The position numbers and the translations under genes are program-made. Under the pieces are notes generated by a model, which saw only the letters and a list, made by a program, of their open reading frames with translations, ran no database searches and was not told where the DNA came from. 64,000 bases of DNA from Bacteroidota bacterium (lineage in GTDB: Bacteria > Bacteroidota > Bacteroidia > NS11-12g > UBA9320). The DNA is taken from the NCBI GenBank assembly GCA_013359235.1, contig JABWCE010000003.1:116345-180344 (forward strand), written 5' to 3'. Positions 36,301-43,803 of this stretch are shown here, piece after piece (the stretch's first letter is position 1; each line of letters starts with the position of its first letter).

Positions 36301-36854
36301 TTATCGTCAGAAATTATACCCGAAATATTAATATCTCCTGCTATTTTACCATTTAGTTTCAAATTTAAATTTGAGTTTACAACCATATCTTGGCGATTTC
36401 CGGCACTAATACCTCTCGAAATGTTTCCATTTGTTTTCAAACTTCCATCATTTATTTCCGAATAATATTTATAATTATTGGCAAATGGGTCTGATGGAGG
36501 TTTTTTTTCAATTATTGAAGTACTGCGATGATAAAATTTTCCGGTAAAAACTATTGGAAAAAGTTTGTATTTTAATATCAAAGTATCGGTATTTGCTGTG
36601 TCAATAGATAATATGCCGCTCAAAGGATCAAAGCTAAATTTTACGAAATTATTGTTTTGAAGTGTAAATAATTTCATTGAACTTATATCAACTTTATATT
36701 TATTTTCGAGAATTACCGATTTAATTTCAGGGTTTATTTTAATTGTTTTTACAGGATACAATGTTTGAGAAAAACAAGTAAAAGAAAATGCTGCAAGTAC
36801 TGAAAATACAGCAATTTTTATAAACTCAAAATTAAAAAAAGTATTTTTTTGCAA
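33348..36854 (-). CDS. large SprA-like outer-membrane beta-rich protein
   Basis: A 1168-residue protein with a signal peptide ending near residue 29 (AAFSFTCFSQ). The N-terminal part has a segment related to those seen in SprA-type T9SS proteins: RGISAGNRQDMVVNSNLNL, then EGNTQQLQDFDKVFIQL around 175-205. The middle and C-terminal two thirds alternate short polar and aromatic strands, and the protein ends in YDGRKSENSP to LARYLF with a terminal Phe, as in beta-barrels. It is half the length of SprA and lacks sufficient match to be called SprA. The start is TTG at 36854, preceded by a hairpin; the first in-frame ATG would delete the signal peptide. Confidence 0.75.
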   Translation of the reverse strand: MQKNTFFNFEFIKIAVFSVLAAFSFTCFSQTLYPVKTIKINPEIKSVILENKYKVDISSMKLFTLQNNNFVKFSFDPLSGILSIDTANTDTLILKYKLFPIVFTGKFYHRSTSIIEKKPPSDPFANNYKYYSEINDGSLKTNGNISRGISAGNRQDMVVNSNLNLKLNGKIAGDINISGIISDDNNPIQPEGNTQQLQDFDKVFIQLNKDSNNFIIGDFEMHSPKSYFMNYNKKSRGLHFDFIKKTKSIEIRNDADLAISRGRFSRNTFQGIEGNQGPYRLKGSNGEIFIIIISGTEAIYIDGKKLNRGESNDYVINYNTGELTFMPSIMITKFSRIVAEFQYSDRNYQRSVIKTGIEIKKENTQLRVNYYVEQDNKNQNFQQSLDGFDSSKNLSAKQILSLTGDNTQNAFIPHIKKVIPFDNTKLLYRKIDSLGFKDVYVFTQYGGLDSVFYDVTFSNVGEGNGNYRLKNTTANGRVYEWILPINGVKQGNYEPVEMLIAPQRYQMITLGFNKKYKNTKSFFECVYSNIDKNTFSELDKSNDDGYGIFTGFENTFLFPKNNDIKLINNFKTEIVSKNFKYVERYRNVEFERLWNRKLNIPEYYTNITNSEIISNYNFLLSIKDKLKFDYNVGLYYMAKDKNGLNNKFSFLYSFDKNHFQSFAEFMKNSINTANESYQNKLNNYGVEYIRKFKPGNLGITANNEQSIFSKNNDSIVEGSFRYYSAKVFFENLLSEKFNYSLSNEKRFDYLPRAGVLKPVSKSDEIKFKMQFQNKSGKRISLSLNQRNLNISDTLLSKQKNESNTLGRLETTFDIFKKMFKISAFYQIGTVQEQKREYMYYKVADGNGIYIWNDYDSNKIQSLNEFEIASELDRKRANYIKTYLPVDGFIKSKNIQYNQSVNFAFPQKWSNAEGIKHLFSKISASSSIRTDRKTMSDKTQYFLYPFGNYNRDTLLLSNNTFSRSTLYINRNNNKWSIDINNTQSNSKNLLVNGYETLKNNDYSLNSRFNINRKFACVMKLVKGEKSYFSQLLTLRNYTYNHSSIEPQLQYTSTQNNAGISIIGKYYHAKSDTIYCRNIETGTEIRISKAMKGMFSGNFRYIIIDFNGDNSSPLGYELMKGLLAGKNFTWNMIYQQRISQNIQIEIVYDGRKSENSPYIHIGRVLARYLF

Positions 36855-36855
36855 C

Positions 36856-36871
36856 TATTGTTTTTACAATA
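36856..36871 (-). promoter_or_regulatory. stem-loop 1 nt before a TTG start (minus strand)
   Basis: On the minus strand TATTGT (36871-36866), loop AAAA, ACAATA (36861-36856) form a perfect 6-bp hairpin, one base before the TTG at 36854. Confidence 0.5.
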
Positions 36872-36996
36872 TTACAAACGAATTGAGCTTTTAAAAATTC
36901 TTTAAATTCAAAACTTATAAAAAAGCTTTGAACAGAATAAAATTTGAGAAAGTTTTAAATTTTTTAGTTTCTATTAAAAATATAATTTTGGAACAT

Positions 36997-37016
36997 TATT
37001 TGAAAACTATCAAATA
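36997..37016 (+). promoter_or_regulatory. stem-loop 1 nt before a TTG start (plus strand)
   Basis: TATTTGA (36997-37003), loop AAACTA, TCAAATA (37010-37016) form a perfect 7-bp hairpin, one base before the TTG at 37018 of the DUF4783 gene. Confidence 0.5.
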
Positions 37017-37017
37017 C

Positions 37018-37413
37018 TTGAAAAATACAATTATCAGATATTCATTTTGGGTAATAATTTTATTTATAACTCAATCATTTTCCTACCCTCCCGATATTTT
37101 AAAGGAAATAGAAAATGCAATAAGTCTTGGAAATGCAAAGATGATTGAAAATTACATGGGACAAAGCATAGAACTTGAAACCCCAAGTGCAAAGGGCATT
37201 TACAGCAAAAGTCAGGCAGAAATAATAATTGACAAGTTTTTTCAAAAATATCCACCCGTTTCGTTCACTATTTATCAAAAAGGCAATAGCTATGCAGGTT
37301 CACGGTTTGCAGTTGGAAATTATATGAGTTCGCGTGAAATATCGTTTAGGGTTACAATTTTCATTAAAAAAAGCGGACAGGATTATAAAATACAAGAAAT
37401 CAAATTCGAGTGA
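37018..37413 (+). CDS. DUF4783-family secreted protein
   Basis: About 131 residues: signal peptide KNTIIRYSFWVIILFITQSF-S followed by a single NTF2-like/cystatin-type fold (ILKEIENAISLGNAKMIENYM, SQAEIIIDKFFQKYPP, NYMSSREISFRVTIFIKK). This matches DUF4783, a Bacteroidota family often placed just before nadC. The frame is open back to another TTG at 36928, but the start at 37018 gives a clean signal peptide and lies one base after a hairpin. The stop overlaps the nadC ATG (ATGA), so translation is coupled. Function unknown. Confidence 0.8.
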   Translation: MKNTIIRYSFWVIILFITQSFSYPPDILKEIENAISLGNAKMIENYMGQSIELETPSAKGIYSKSQAEIIIDKFFQKYPPVSFTIYQKGNSYAGSRFAVGNYMSSREISFRVTIFIKKSGQDYKIQEIKFE

Positions 37414-38261
37414 TGAATTTTAGTTCGAAAGAAATTAAAAATTTGATAAAAAGGAGTTTGAAAGAAGACATTGGTTCTGGCGACCATTCAAGTTTATCAT
37501 CAATTCCTAAACAAAAGCGTGGCAATGCCCGAATGATTTTTAAAGAAAATGCAGTAATAGCCGGACTTGAGCTATCAAAACTAATTTTTCATGAAATAGA
37601 CAAAAATTTAGAAGTAAAACTATTAAAAAAAGATGGTGAAAAAGCCATAAAGGGCGATATTGTTCTTACTGTACATGGGTTTGTACATTCAATACTTGCA
37701 GCCGAAAGAACAGTTTTGAATTTTATACAGCACCTTAGTGGAATTGCAACCTTAACTAATAAAATTTCGAACCTTATAATTGATTCAGATTGCAAAATTT
37801 TAGATACCCGTAAAACCACTCCTGGATTGCGAAAACTTGAAAAATGGGCAGTAAAAACCGGAGGTGGGCATAACCACAGAATTGGGCTTTATGATATGAT
37901 AATGCTCAAAGATAATCATGTTGATTTTGCAGGTGGTATTACAAAAGCTGTAAAAAGCACAGAAAAATATCTTTCAGAAAAAAATCTTAAATTAAAAATT
38001 GAAGTAGAAACCAGAAATTTAAAAGAGGTTGAAGAAGCCGTCAATCTTAAATCAGTTGATAGAATAATGTTTGATAATTTTACTCCCCAAAAAATAAAAC
38101 AAGCATTGCATATTGTAAAAAAAACAAAGGAAACAGAGGCATCGGGTGGTATTACAATAGAAAATATAAGAGATTACGCAGCCACAGGTGTAGATTTTAT
38201 TTCTATAGGAGCATTAACTCATTCGGTAAAAAGTATAGATATTAGCTTAAAACAATATTAA
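37410..38261 (+). CDS. nadC: carboxylating nicotinate-nucleotide diphosphorylase (quinolinate phosphoribosyltransferase)
   Basis: Converts quinolinate and PRPP to nicotinate mononucleotide in de novo NAD synthesis. The 283 residues include the NadC markers LKEDIGSGDHSS, AERTVLNFIQHLSGIAT, DTRKTTPGLRKLEKWAVKTGGGHNHR, LKDNH, EVETRNLKE, MFDNFTP and EASGGI. No nadA or nadB is present here. The ATG overlaps the DUF4783 stop codon by four bases. Confidence 0.96.
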   Translation: MMNFSSKEIKNLIKRSLKEDIGSGDHSSLSSIPKQKRGNARMIFKENAVIAGLELSKLIFHEIDKNLEVKLLKKDGEKAIKGDIVLTVHGFVHSILAAERTVLNFIQHLSGIATLTNKISNLIIDSDCKILDTRKTTPGLRKLEKWAVKTGGGHNHRIGLYDMIMLKDNHVDFAGGITKAVKSTEKYLSEKNLKLKIEVETRNLKEVEEAVNLKSVDRIMFDNFTPQKIKQALHIVKKTKETEASGGITIENIRDYAATGVDFISIGALTHSVKSIDISLKQY

Positions 38262-38262
38262 A

Positions 38263-39489
38263 TCAAGCATTTCCTGCAAGCAAAAAGTCTAAATCTTTTG
38301 ATTTTAAATTAAATTGTTTTCCAAGAGAATTATTTGTTAAATGACCTTTGTAAATATATACACCACGCCTTATACCCTTTTGTGCCCAAAGCAATTCTTT
38401 GAAACTGCCTTCTTCGCCCCATTCCAAAAGTATATGAGTAAAAACATTGCTCAAAGCGTAGCTTGCTGTACGGGCAAATCTGCTCGGAATATTAGGAACA
38501 CAATAATGAATCACTCCATGTTTTTCAAAAGTTGGATGCTTGTGATTGGTAACCACACTTGTATCAAAGCATCCACCCTGGTCTATACTTACATCTATTA
38601 TTAAAGATTTTGGTCTCATAAACGAAACCATTTCTTCAGAAACAACATTAGGGCTACGCCCCTCTTGTGTACGCAAAGCTCCAATGGCAACATCGCAATG
38701 CGATAAAGCTTTTGCTAAAATTTGTGGTATAAGGGTACTGCTGTATATCCTTTGACCAATGTTTGATTCAAGTCTTCGCAGGCGGTATAGCGAGTGGTCA
38801 AAAACTTTTACATAAGCTCCTAATCCCAAAGCGGCTCTAGTTGCATATTCGCCAACTGCACCTGCTCCAATTATTACAATTTCGGTTGGTTGTAATCCAG
38901 GTATTCCACCCAACAATTCGCCTTTTCCAAAATTGTTGTTTGCAAGATATTCAGCTGCAATAAGTATAGAGGCTCTGCCGGCTATTTCACTCATTGCTCT
39001 TATTATTGGCAATGTGTTAGAATTATCTCTCAAAAACTCATAACACAATGCTATAATTTTCTTATTCATTAGTTTTGAAAGATAAATGTCGCTTACATTA
39101 GTCAACTGCAAAGCAGAAATCAGAATTTGATTTGGAAAAAGATAATTAATTTCATTATCGGTTAATGGTGCTACTTTTAAAATTATTTCAGATTTATATA
39201 CTTCTTGTGGAGTGTAAACAATGCGTGCACCTGCCTCGCTGTACTCAATATCAGTAAAGTTAGCATTTAATCCGGCATTTGATTCAATTACAACTTCATT
39301 GCCATTAGCAACAAGCAACTGTACAGATAATGGAGAAAGAGGAACTCTATTCTCTTGGTAAGTACATTCTTTGGGGATACCAATAGATAAACCATGATTT
39401 TTTTTCTTCACGGCTAAAAGTTTTTCCTGAGCCTGAATTTCAGCTTCTACAGCGAGATTTTTAAAAGGTGTAATTGGATTTTCTGCCAT
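38263..39489 (-). CDS. ald: alanine dehydrogenase
   Basis: NAD-dependent reversible deamination of L-alanine to pyruvate and ammonium. The C-terminal 375 residues match the AlaDH/PNT family: IGIPKECTYQENRVPLSP near the N-terminus, the Rossmann motif VIIGAGAVGEYATRAALGLGA, LRTQEGRSPNVVSEEMV and SIDQGGCFDTS. There are about 33 extra residues before the catalytic domain (MAENPITPFKNLAVEAEIQ to KKKN), charged and probably helical, which the classical enzyme lacks but which I recall as usual in Bacteroidota. The ATG at 39489 is preferred to a TTG at 39510. Confidence 0.92.
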   Translation of the reverse strand: MAENPITPFKNLAVEAEIQAQEKLLAVKKKNHGLSIGIPKECTYQENRVPLSPLSVQLLVANGNEVVIESNAGLNANFTDIEYSEAGARIVYTPQEVYKSEIILKVAPLTDNEINYLFPNQILISALQLTNVSDIYLSKLMNKKIIALCYEFLRDNSNTLPIIRAMSEIAGRASILIAAEYLANNNFGKGELLGGIPGLQPTEIVIIGAGAVGEYATRAALGLGAYVKVFDHSLYRLRRLESNIGQRIYSSTLIPQILAKALSHCDVAIGALRTQEGRSPNVVSEEMVSFMRPKSLIIDVSIDQGGCFDTSVVTNHKHPTFEKHGVIHYCVPNIPSRFARTASYALSNVFTHILLEWGEEGSFKELLWAQKGIRRGVYIYKGHLTNNSLGKQFNLKSKDLDFLLAGNA

Positions 39490-39625
39490 TATTATAATAG
39501 AAGAGTACAATAATAATATATTTTTTCAGTTTTAAAAATTGGACACATACAAAATTCGTGTGCATTAATTTAAAGCCCATTTAAAAAGAATTAAGGATTT
39601 TTCATTTAATTTGCAGGTTCTGACA

Positions 39626-40882
39626 ATGATAAGATATAGAAAAATAATATTACTATCTCTCATTACATTGAGTAGTTATATAACGCAAGCTGTAAAAGAC
39701 TCAAGTGATTTGGCAGTTGATTTAGACAGAATCAACCGTATAGAAATGCTTAGTCGAAATTTGTTTGAAAAACTTCATCCAACAAGTTCATTGAAATCAG
39801 GTGATGAATCAAAAATTGATTTTGATAATAACAAATTACCTTTAAGTGAAGAAGATTTCATACTCAATTCGCACCTTTTAGAATCGGGTGTACCAATGCA
39901 ATACAATGAAAAGGTAGAACATCTTATAAATTATTTTGCAACAAGTTGGCAAAGCAAACTCAAAGAAATGCTTGTAGTTTCAAACTACTACTTCCCTATT
40001 TATGAAGAAATTTTTGACAAATACGATATACCACTCGAAATTAAATATCTATCAGTTATCGAATCAGCTTTAAATCCACATGCAGTATCGGTTTCGGGAG
40101 CAGCGGGTTTATGGCAGTTTATGTATGCTACCGGAAAACTGTTTGATTTAAAAGTAAATAATTATGTTGACGAACGCAGAAACGTTGAAAAATCAACTCT
40201 TGCTGCATGCAAATATTTAAAAAGCATGTACAATATATATGGTGACTGGTATTTGGTAATAGCTTCGTACAACTGTGGACCGGGCAATGTTAACAAAGCC
40301 ATTGCACGATCGGGTGGTAAAAAAACATTTTGGGAAATTTACGATTATTTACCAAGAGAAACTCAAAATTATGTGCCTGCATTTATTGCAATGACATATA
40401 TTATGAATTTTTATGAAATATACGGAATTACACCTTCAGTAGAATCAAATAATAAACCCAGATTAGTAAAAGTTGAATGCAATTCTGATTATTCATTTGA
40501 TGCAATTTGCAGTGTGCTTGAGATAAATCCAGATGAATTGAAATCATTTAATCCTGAATTAAAAAGAACTTCATTACCATCAGCACCAAACACATTTAGT
40601 TTAAAATTACCATACGAAAAAGCATTGCTTTTTTGGCAATTAGAAGATTCAATTGACCGCATTTCTGAAAGACTAAGAGAATGGAAACCACCTGTAAAAG
40701 AAGAAAGATATGTTTCGAAATCAAAGTCGGGAAAACACAAAATACACAAGGTTAAAAAAGGGGAATCACTTCATTCAATTGCCCGAAAATTTGATTGTAA
40801 AACTTGGCAACTTCGTGCCTGGAATGGTTTAAAATCAAATAAAATCCATCCTGGGCAACGCCTCATCATTAAAAACTCGTGA
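39626..40882 (+). CDS. MltD-like lytic transglycosylase with C-terminal LysM
   Basis: Cleaves peptidoglycan glycan strands non-hydrolytically. The 418-residue product has a signal peptide (KIILLSLITLSSYITQA), an SLT domain with catalytic Glu in LSVIESALNPHAVSVSGAAG and downstream ASYNCGPGNVNKAI, a spacer domain with a degenerate LysM-like segment (SDYSFDAICSVLEINPDELKSF), and a C-terminal LysM (HKVKKGESLHSIARKFDC to GQRLIIKNS) that binds glycan. This is the MltD-type order. The ATG at 39626 is chosen over the upstream TTG (39611). purN overlaps its stop (GTGA). Confidence 0.93.
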   Translation: MIRYRKIILLSLITLSSYITQAVKDSSDLAVDLDRINRIEMLSRNLFEKLHPTSSLKSGDESKIDFDNNKLPLSEEDFILNSHLLESGVPMQYNEKVEHLINYFATSWQSKLKEMLVVSNYYFPIYEEIFDKYDIPLEIKYLSVIESALNPHAVSVSGAAGLWQFMYATGKLFDLKVNNYVDERRNVEKSTLAACKYLKSMYNIYGDWYLVIASYNCGPGNVNKAIARSGGKKTFWEIYDYLPRETQNYVPAFIAMTYIMNFYEIYGITPSVESNNKPRLVKVECNSDYSFDAICSVLEINPDELKSFNPELKRTSLPSAPNTFSLKLPYEKALLFWQLEDSIDRISERLREWKPPVKEERYVSKSKSGKHKIHKVKKGESLHSIARKFDCKTWQLRAWNGLKSNKIHPGQRLIIKNS

Positions 40883-41454
40883 TAAATATTGCAGTTTTCG
40901 CCTCGGGTAATGGCTCTAATGCAGTAAATATTTATAATTTTTTTAAAAATCATCCTACTATTTCGTTTAAAATAATCTATTGCAATAACCCAACTGCAGG
41001 CATAATTTCTAAAGCAAAAAATTTGAATATTGAATGTAGAGTTTTTAATAAAAATGAATGGCAAAATGGAATTGTAAAAACCGAACTTATTGACAAAAAA
41101 ATTGATTTTGTAATTCTTGCAGGGTTTCTGTGGCTTGTAAATTCCGATATAATAAAAGCCTTTGAAAACCGAATTTTAAATATCCATCCTTCATTATTGC
41201 CAAATTACGGAGGTAAAGGAATGTATGGAGATAAAGTGCATCATGCAGTAATTGAAAATAAGGAAAATGAAAGCGGAATAACTATTCATATAGTAAATGA
41301 TAAATACGATGAAGGTAAAATTGTTTTTCAAGATAAAATACGAGTAGAAACAAACGAAACAATTGAGAAATTAGCTGCTAAAATTCACGAACTTGAGTAC
41401 AAAAATTATCCCAAAGTTATTGAAAATTATATTTTAAATTACAAAATTTTGTGA
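40879..41454 (+). CDS. purN: phosphoribosylglycinamide formyltransferase
   Basis: Third step of purine synthesis: formylation of GAR using 10-formyl-THF. The 191 residues carry the PurN motifs FASGNGSNAVNI (substrate phosphate loop), ILAGFLWLV, the catalytic triad Asn-His-Asp region NIHPSLLPNYGGKGMYGDKVHHAV, ESGITIHIVNDKYDEG, and a C-terminal helix. The start is a GTG overlapping the transglycosylase stop, so translation is coupled to an unrelated gene. Confidence 0.94.
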   Translation: MINIAVFASGNGSNAVNIYNFFKNHPTISFKIIYCNNPTAGIISKAKNLNIECRVFNKNEWQNGIVKTELIDKKIDFVILAGFLWLVNSDIIKAFENRILNIHPSLLPNYGGKGMYGDKVHHAVIENKENESGITIHIVNDKYDEGKIVFQDKIRVETNETIEKLAAKIHELEYKNYPKVIENYILNYKIL

Positions 41455-41568
41455 TTATTTATATTATAGTTGAAAATAAATTTATTAAATAAATACCTCT
41501 ATTATTTTCTAAAAAAATATTCTCCTTTTTTTGAAAACTAATATTATATTCTGAAAATATAAAAAAAT

Positions 41569-41576
41569 TATCTTTG
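41569..41576 (+). promoter_or_regulatory. -7 promoter box 4 nt before an ATG
   Basis: TATCTTTG matches TAnnTTTG and ends 4 nt before the ATG at 41581. With the offset seen at the B12 riboswitch, transcription would begin at or next to the A of the start codon (leaderless mRNA). Confidence 0.55.
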
Positions 41577-41580
41577 TGGC

Positions 41581-42555
41581 ATGATTGATAGCTCTATTTC
41601 AAATTTTATTGATAAGTATTTTTTACATTTCAATGCTGCTGCTTTAAAAGATGCAGCAGATGCTTATATAAAACATATTGACGAAGGAGGAAAAATGATG
41701 ATTACTCTTGCAGGTGCAATGAGTACTGCAGAGTTAGGCAAATTACTTGCCGAAATGATTAGGCAAGATAAAGTTCAAATAATTAGTTGCACAGGAGCAA
41801 ATCTTGAAGAAGACCTAATGAATTTGGTAGCACACAACCATTACAAACGTGTACCAAACTATCGCGATCTTACACCGCAACAAGAATGGGAGCTTTTAGA
41901 AAAAGGACTAAATAGAGTAACTGATACTTGCATACCCGAAGAAGAAGCATTTAGAAGATTGCAGGGAAAAATATACAAATTGTGGAAAGAAGCAGATACA
42001 AACAATGAACGTTATCTCCCACATGAATTTATGTATAAAATGATTCTCAACGGCTCGTTAAAAGAATTTTACCAGATTGACGAGAAAGATAGCTGGATGG
42101 TAGCGGCAGCTCAAAAAAACCTGCCTATAATTGTTCCGGGTTGGGAAGATAGCACAATGGGAAACATATTTGCATCGTATTGCATAAAAGGGGATATAAA
42201 ACCAACAACTATGCGGTCGGGTATTGAATATATGATATGGCTTAGCGATTGGTACAGAAAAAATTCATCAGGCAAGGGAGTTGGTTTTTTTCAAATTGGA
42301 GGCGGAATAGCAGGAGATTTTCCTATTTGTGTAGTACCTATGATGTATCAAGACCTCGAATGGCATGATGTACCTTTTTGGAGCTATTTCTGCCAAATAA
42401 GCGATAGCACTACAAGCTATGGTTCATATTCGGGTGCAGTACCCAACGAAAAAATAACTTGGGGAAAACTCGATATAAATACTCCTAAATTTATTGTTGA
42501 ATCTGACGCCACAATTGTTGCCCCATTAATGTTTGCAAAAATTTTAGGTTTTTAA
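41581..42555 (+). CDS. deoxyhypusine synthase-like protein lacking the catalytic lysine
   Basis: A 324-residue member of the deoxyhypusine synthase (DHS) family, recognisable by the NAD-binding core TLAGAMSTAELGKLLAEMI, SCTGANLEEDLMNLV, PGWEDSTMGN and QIGGGIAGDFP (238-248). In true DHS the GGG is followed by x-x-Lys, the residue that carries the butylamine intermediate; here that position is G245. Bacteria have no eIF5A, and bacterial DHS-like proteins are thought to act on polyamines or other substrates. The lysine loss makes classical DHS or homospermidine-synthase chemistry unlikely unless another residue substitutes. It stands alone between purN and the denitrification locus. Confidence 0.88.
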   Translation: MIDSSISNFIDKYFLHFNAAALKDAADAYIKHIDEGGKMMITLAGAMSTAELGKLLAEMIRQDKVQIISCTGANLEEDLMNLVAHNHYKRVPNYRDLTPQQEWELLEKGLNRVTDTCIPEEEAFRRLQGKIYKLWKEADTNNERYLPHEFMYKMILNGSLKEFYQIDEKDSWMVAAAQKNLPIIVPGWEDSTMGNIFASYCIKGDIKPTTMRSGIEYMIWLSDWYRKNSSGKGVGFFQIGGGIAGDFPICVVPMMYQDLEWHDVPFWSYFCQISDSTTSYGSYSGAVPNEKITWGKLDINTPKFIVESDATIVAPLMFAKILGF

Positions 42556-42559
42556 ATTT

Positions 42560-43780
42560 TTAAGAATTACGCAAGCTCTTTTTCTGCGAAAAAACAATAG
42601 TTAAAACTCCCAAAAACAAAACAACAGCCGCACTCAACAGCAATTCGTTTGTATTTTTAACGTACTCGTATTTCATAGCTGCAATACCTTGAATAAGAAG
42701 CAATATCTCATTATACAAAATTCCAAAAACAAAAATTACAATGCCTGAAATAGCAAATTTGTTTAACTTTATAAATTCTGAAGATACTATATAAGCTATC
42801 AGAAAAACTGAAATTATTCCAAGCAAAACAAGATGTAAATATCCAATAACTATAGGTCTGAAACTAAGAGCAATTGTACTTAAGGGCGGATATACTGATA
42901 TTAGCTGAAGAAGCAATTTCACAAAAAGAGCAATACCCGAAAGTGTAAAAAGTATTGAAGAGGTTTTATTAAAAGAATTATTAATAATCTTAAGATTACT
43001 TTTTAAAACTCCTATAAAAAACACAAAAGCAAAAAACTGAATAATTGAAGAAATTATAGACCAAATATGAATACCAACAAACTTATTTAACCAAGGTACT
43101 GAAAGAAAATAAGCACCAAAACAAGCAATAAAAAACATCAAAAAAACAGTATTCATTTTTTCGGTAATATTCAATTTAATAAGATGTGCGGTAAATAAAC
43201 CCATAATAGTAAAAAAGAACCAACCATTGTATTGAAAATGGAGAAAGAAATATATTGCAGACAAATACCAATTTTGGTGAATAACTTTGTTTATCATCAT
43301 AAAAGCCAATGCAAAAGTACCAATTGATGAAAGAACATTAAAAAACAAAGCTGATTTAAACCATTTTTTTACTAAGGGACTAATATTTGATTTTTTTAAA
43401 TCATTAAAATATAAAACTGTGAAAATATATGAATTAATAATTGATAAGGTTGAAAATGTTACCGAAAACAAACCATAACCTTGTGCAGCAAACGAAAACA
43501 TCATTAAATATGCTAATACTAAATTAGCAATTAATAATACTGAATATTTTTTGAAAACATCTTTTGTACCATTTCGGTACAAAAACTCAACAAGAAAAAT
43601 AAAAAGAGTTTGCGAAATCCAGCCATAAAATGCAAAATGCGAATGACTGTGAAGAAAGTTTTTTTGACTTATAAAAGGCAGTGAAAAAGCAATTTTATAT
43701 CGTAATATTATGCCTAAAAGTGCAACAAAATTAAGGTTTATCAACGAAATTCTTATATATTTATCAGCAATTCTCATCAT
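42560..43780 (-). CDS. polytopic His-containing membrane protein, heme-copper-oxidase-subunit-I-like
   Basis: A 406-residue integral membrane protein with about 12 hydrophobic helices and conserved-looking intramembrane histidines: LHSHSHFAFYGW (about 44-55), FLHFQYNGWFFFTIMGLFTAHLIK (about 185-208) and IGYLHLVLLG near 320. The His-x-His, aromatic and Gly arrangement resembles heme-binding helices of heme-copper oxidase or NnrS-like proteins, but no full family pattern can be confirmed. It lies 23 nt downstream of the Crp/Fnr gene on the same strand, opposite the nos operon, so a role in N-oxide respiration or NO sensing is plausible. Function inferred only. Confidence 0.65.
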   Translation of the reverse strand: MMRIADKYIRISLINLNFVALLGIILRYKIAFSLPFISQKNFLHSHSHFAFYGWISQTLFIFLVEFLYRNGTKDVFKKYSVLLIANLVLAYLMMFSFAAQGYGLFSVTFSTLSIINSYIFTVLYFNDLKKSNISPLVKKWFKSALFFNVLSSIGTFALAFMMINKVIHQNWYLSAIYFFLHFQYNGWFFFTIMGLFTAHLIKLNITEKMNTVFLMFFIACFGAYFLSVPWLNKFVGIHIWSIISSIIQFFAFVFFIGVLKSNLKIINNSFNKTSSILFTLSGIALFVKLLLQLISVYPPLSTIALSFRPIVIGYLHLVLLGIISVFLIAYIVSSEFIKLNKFAISGIVIFVFGILYNEILLLIQGIAAMKYEYVKNTNELLLSAAVVLFLGVLTIVFSQKKSLRNS

Positions 43781-43803
43781 TATTATTAAATAAAAAAAAA
43801 TGA

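Noticed and set aside
7664..41576. A TTTG about 34-35 nt before several TAnnTTTG boxes as a shifted -33 element
   Set aside because: Seen at three or four promoters but not at others; TTTG is frequent in this A/T-rich DNA and the spacing is far from the known one.
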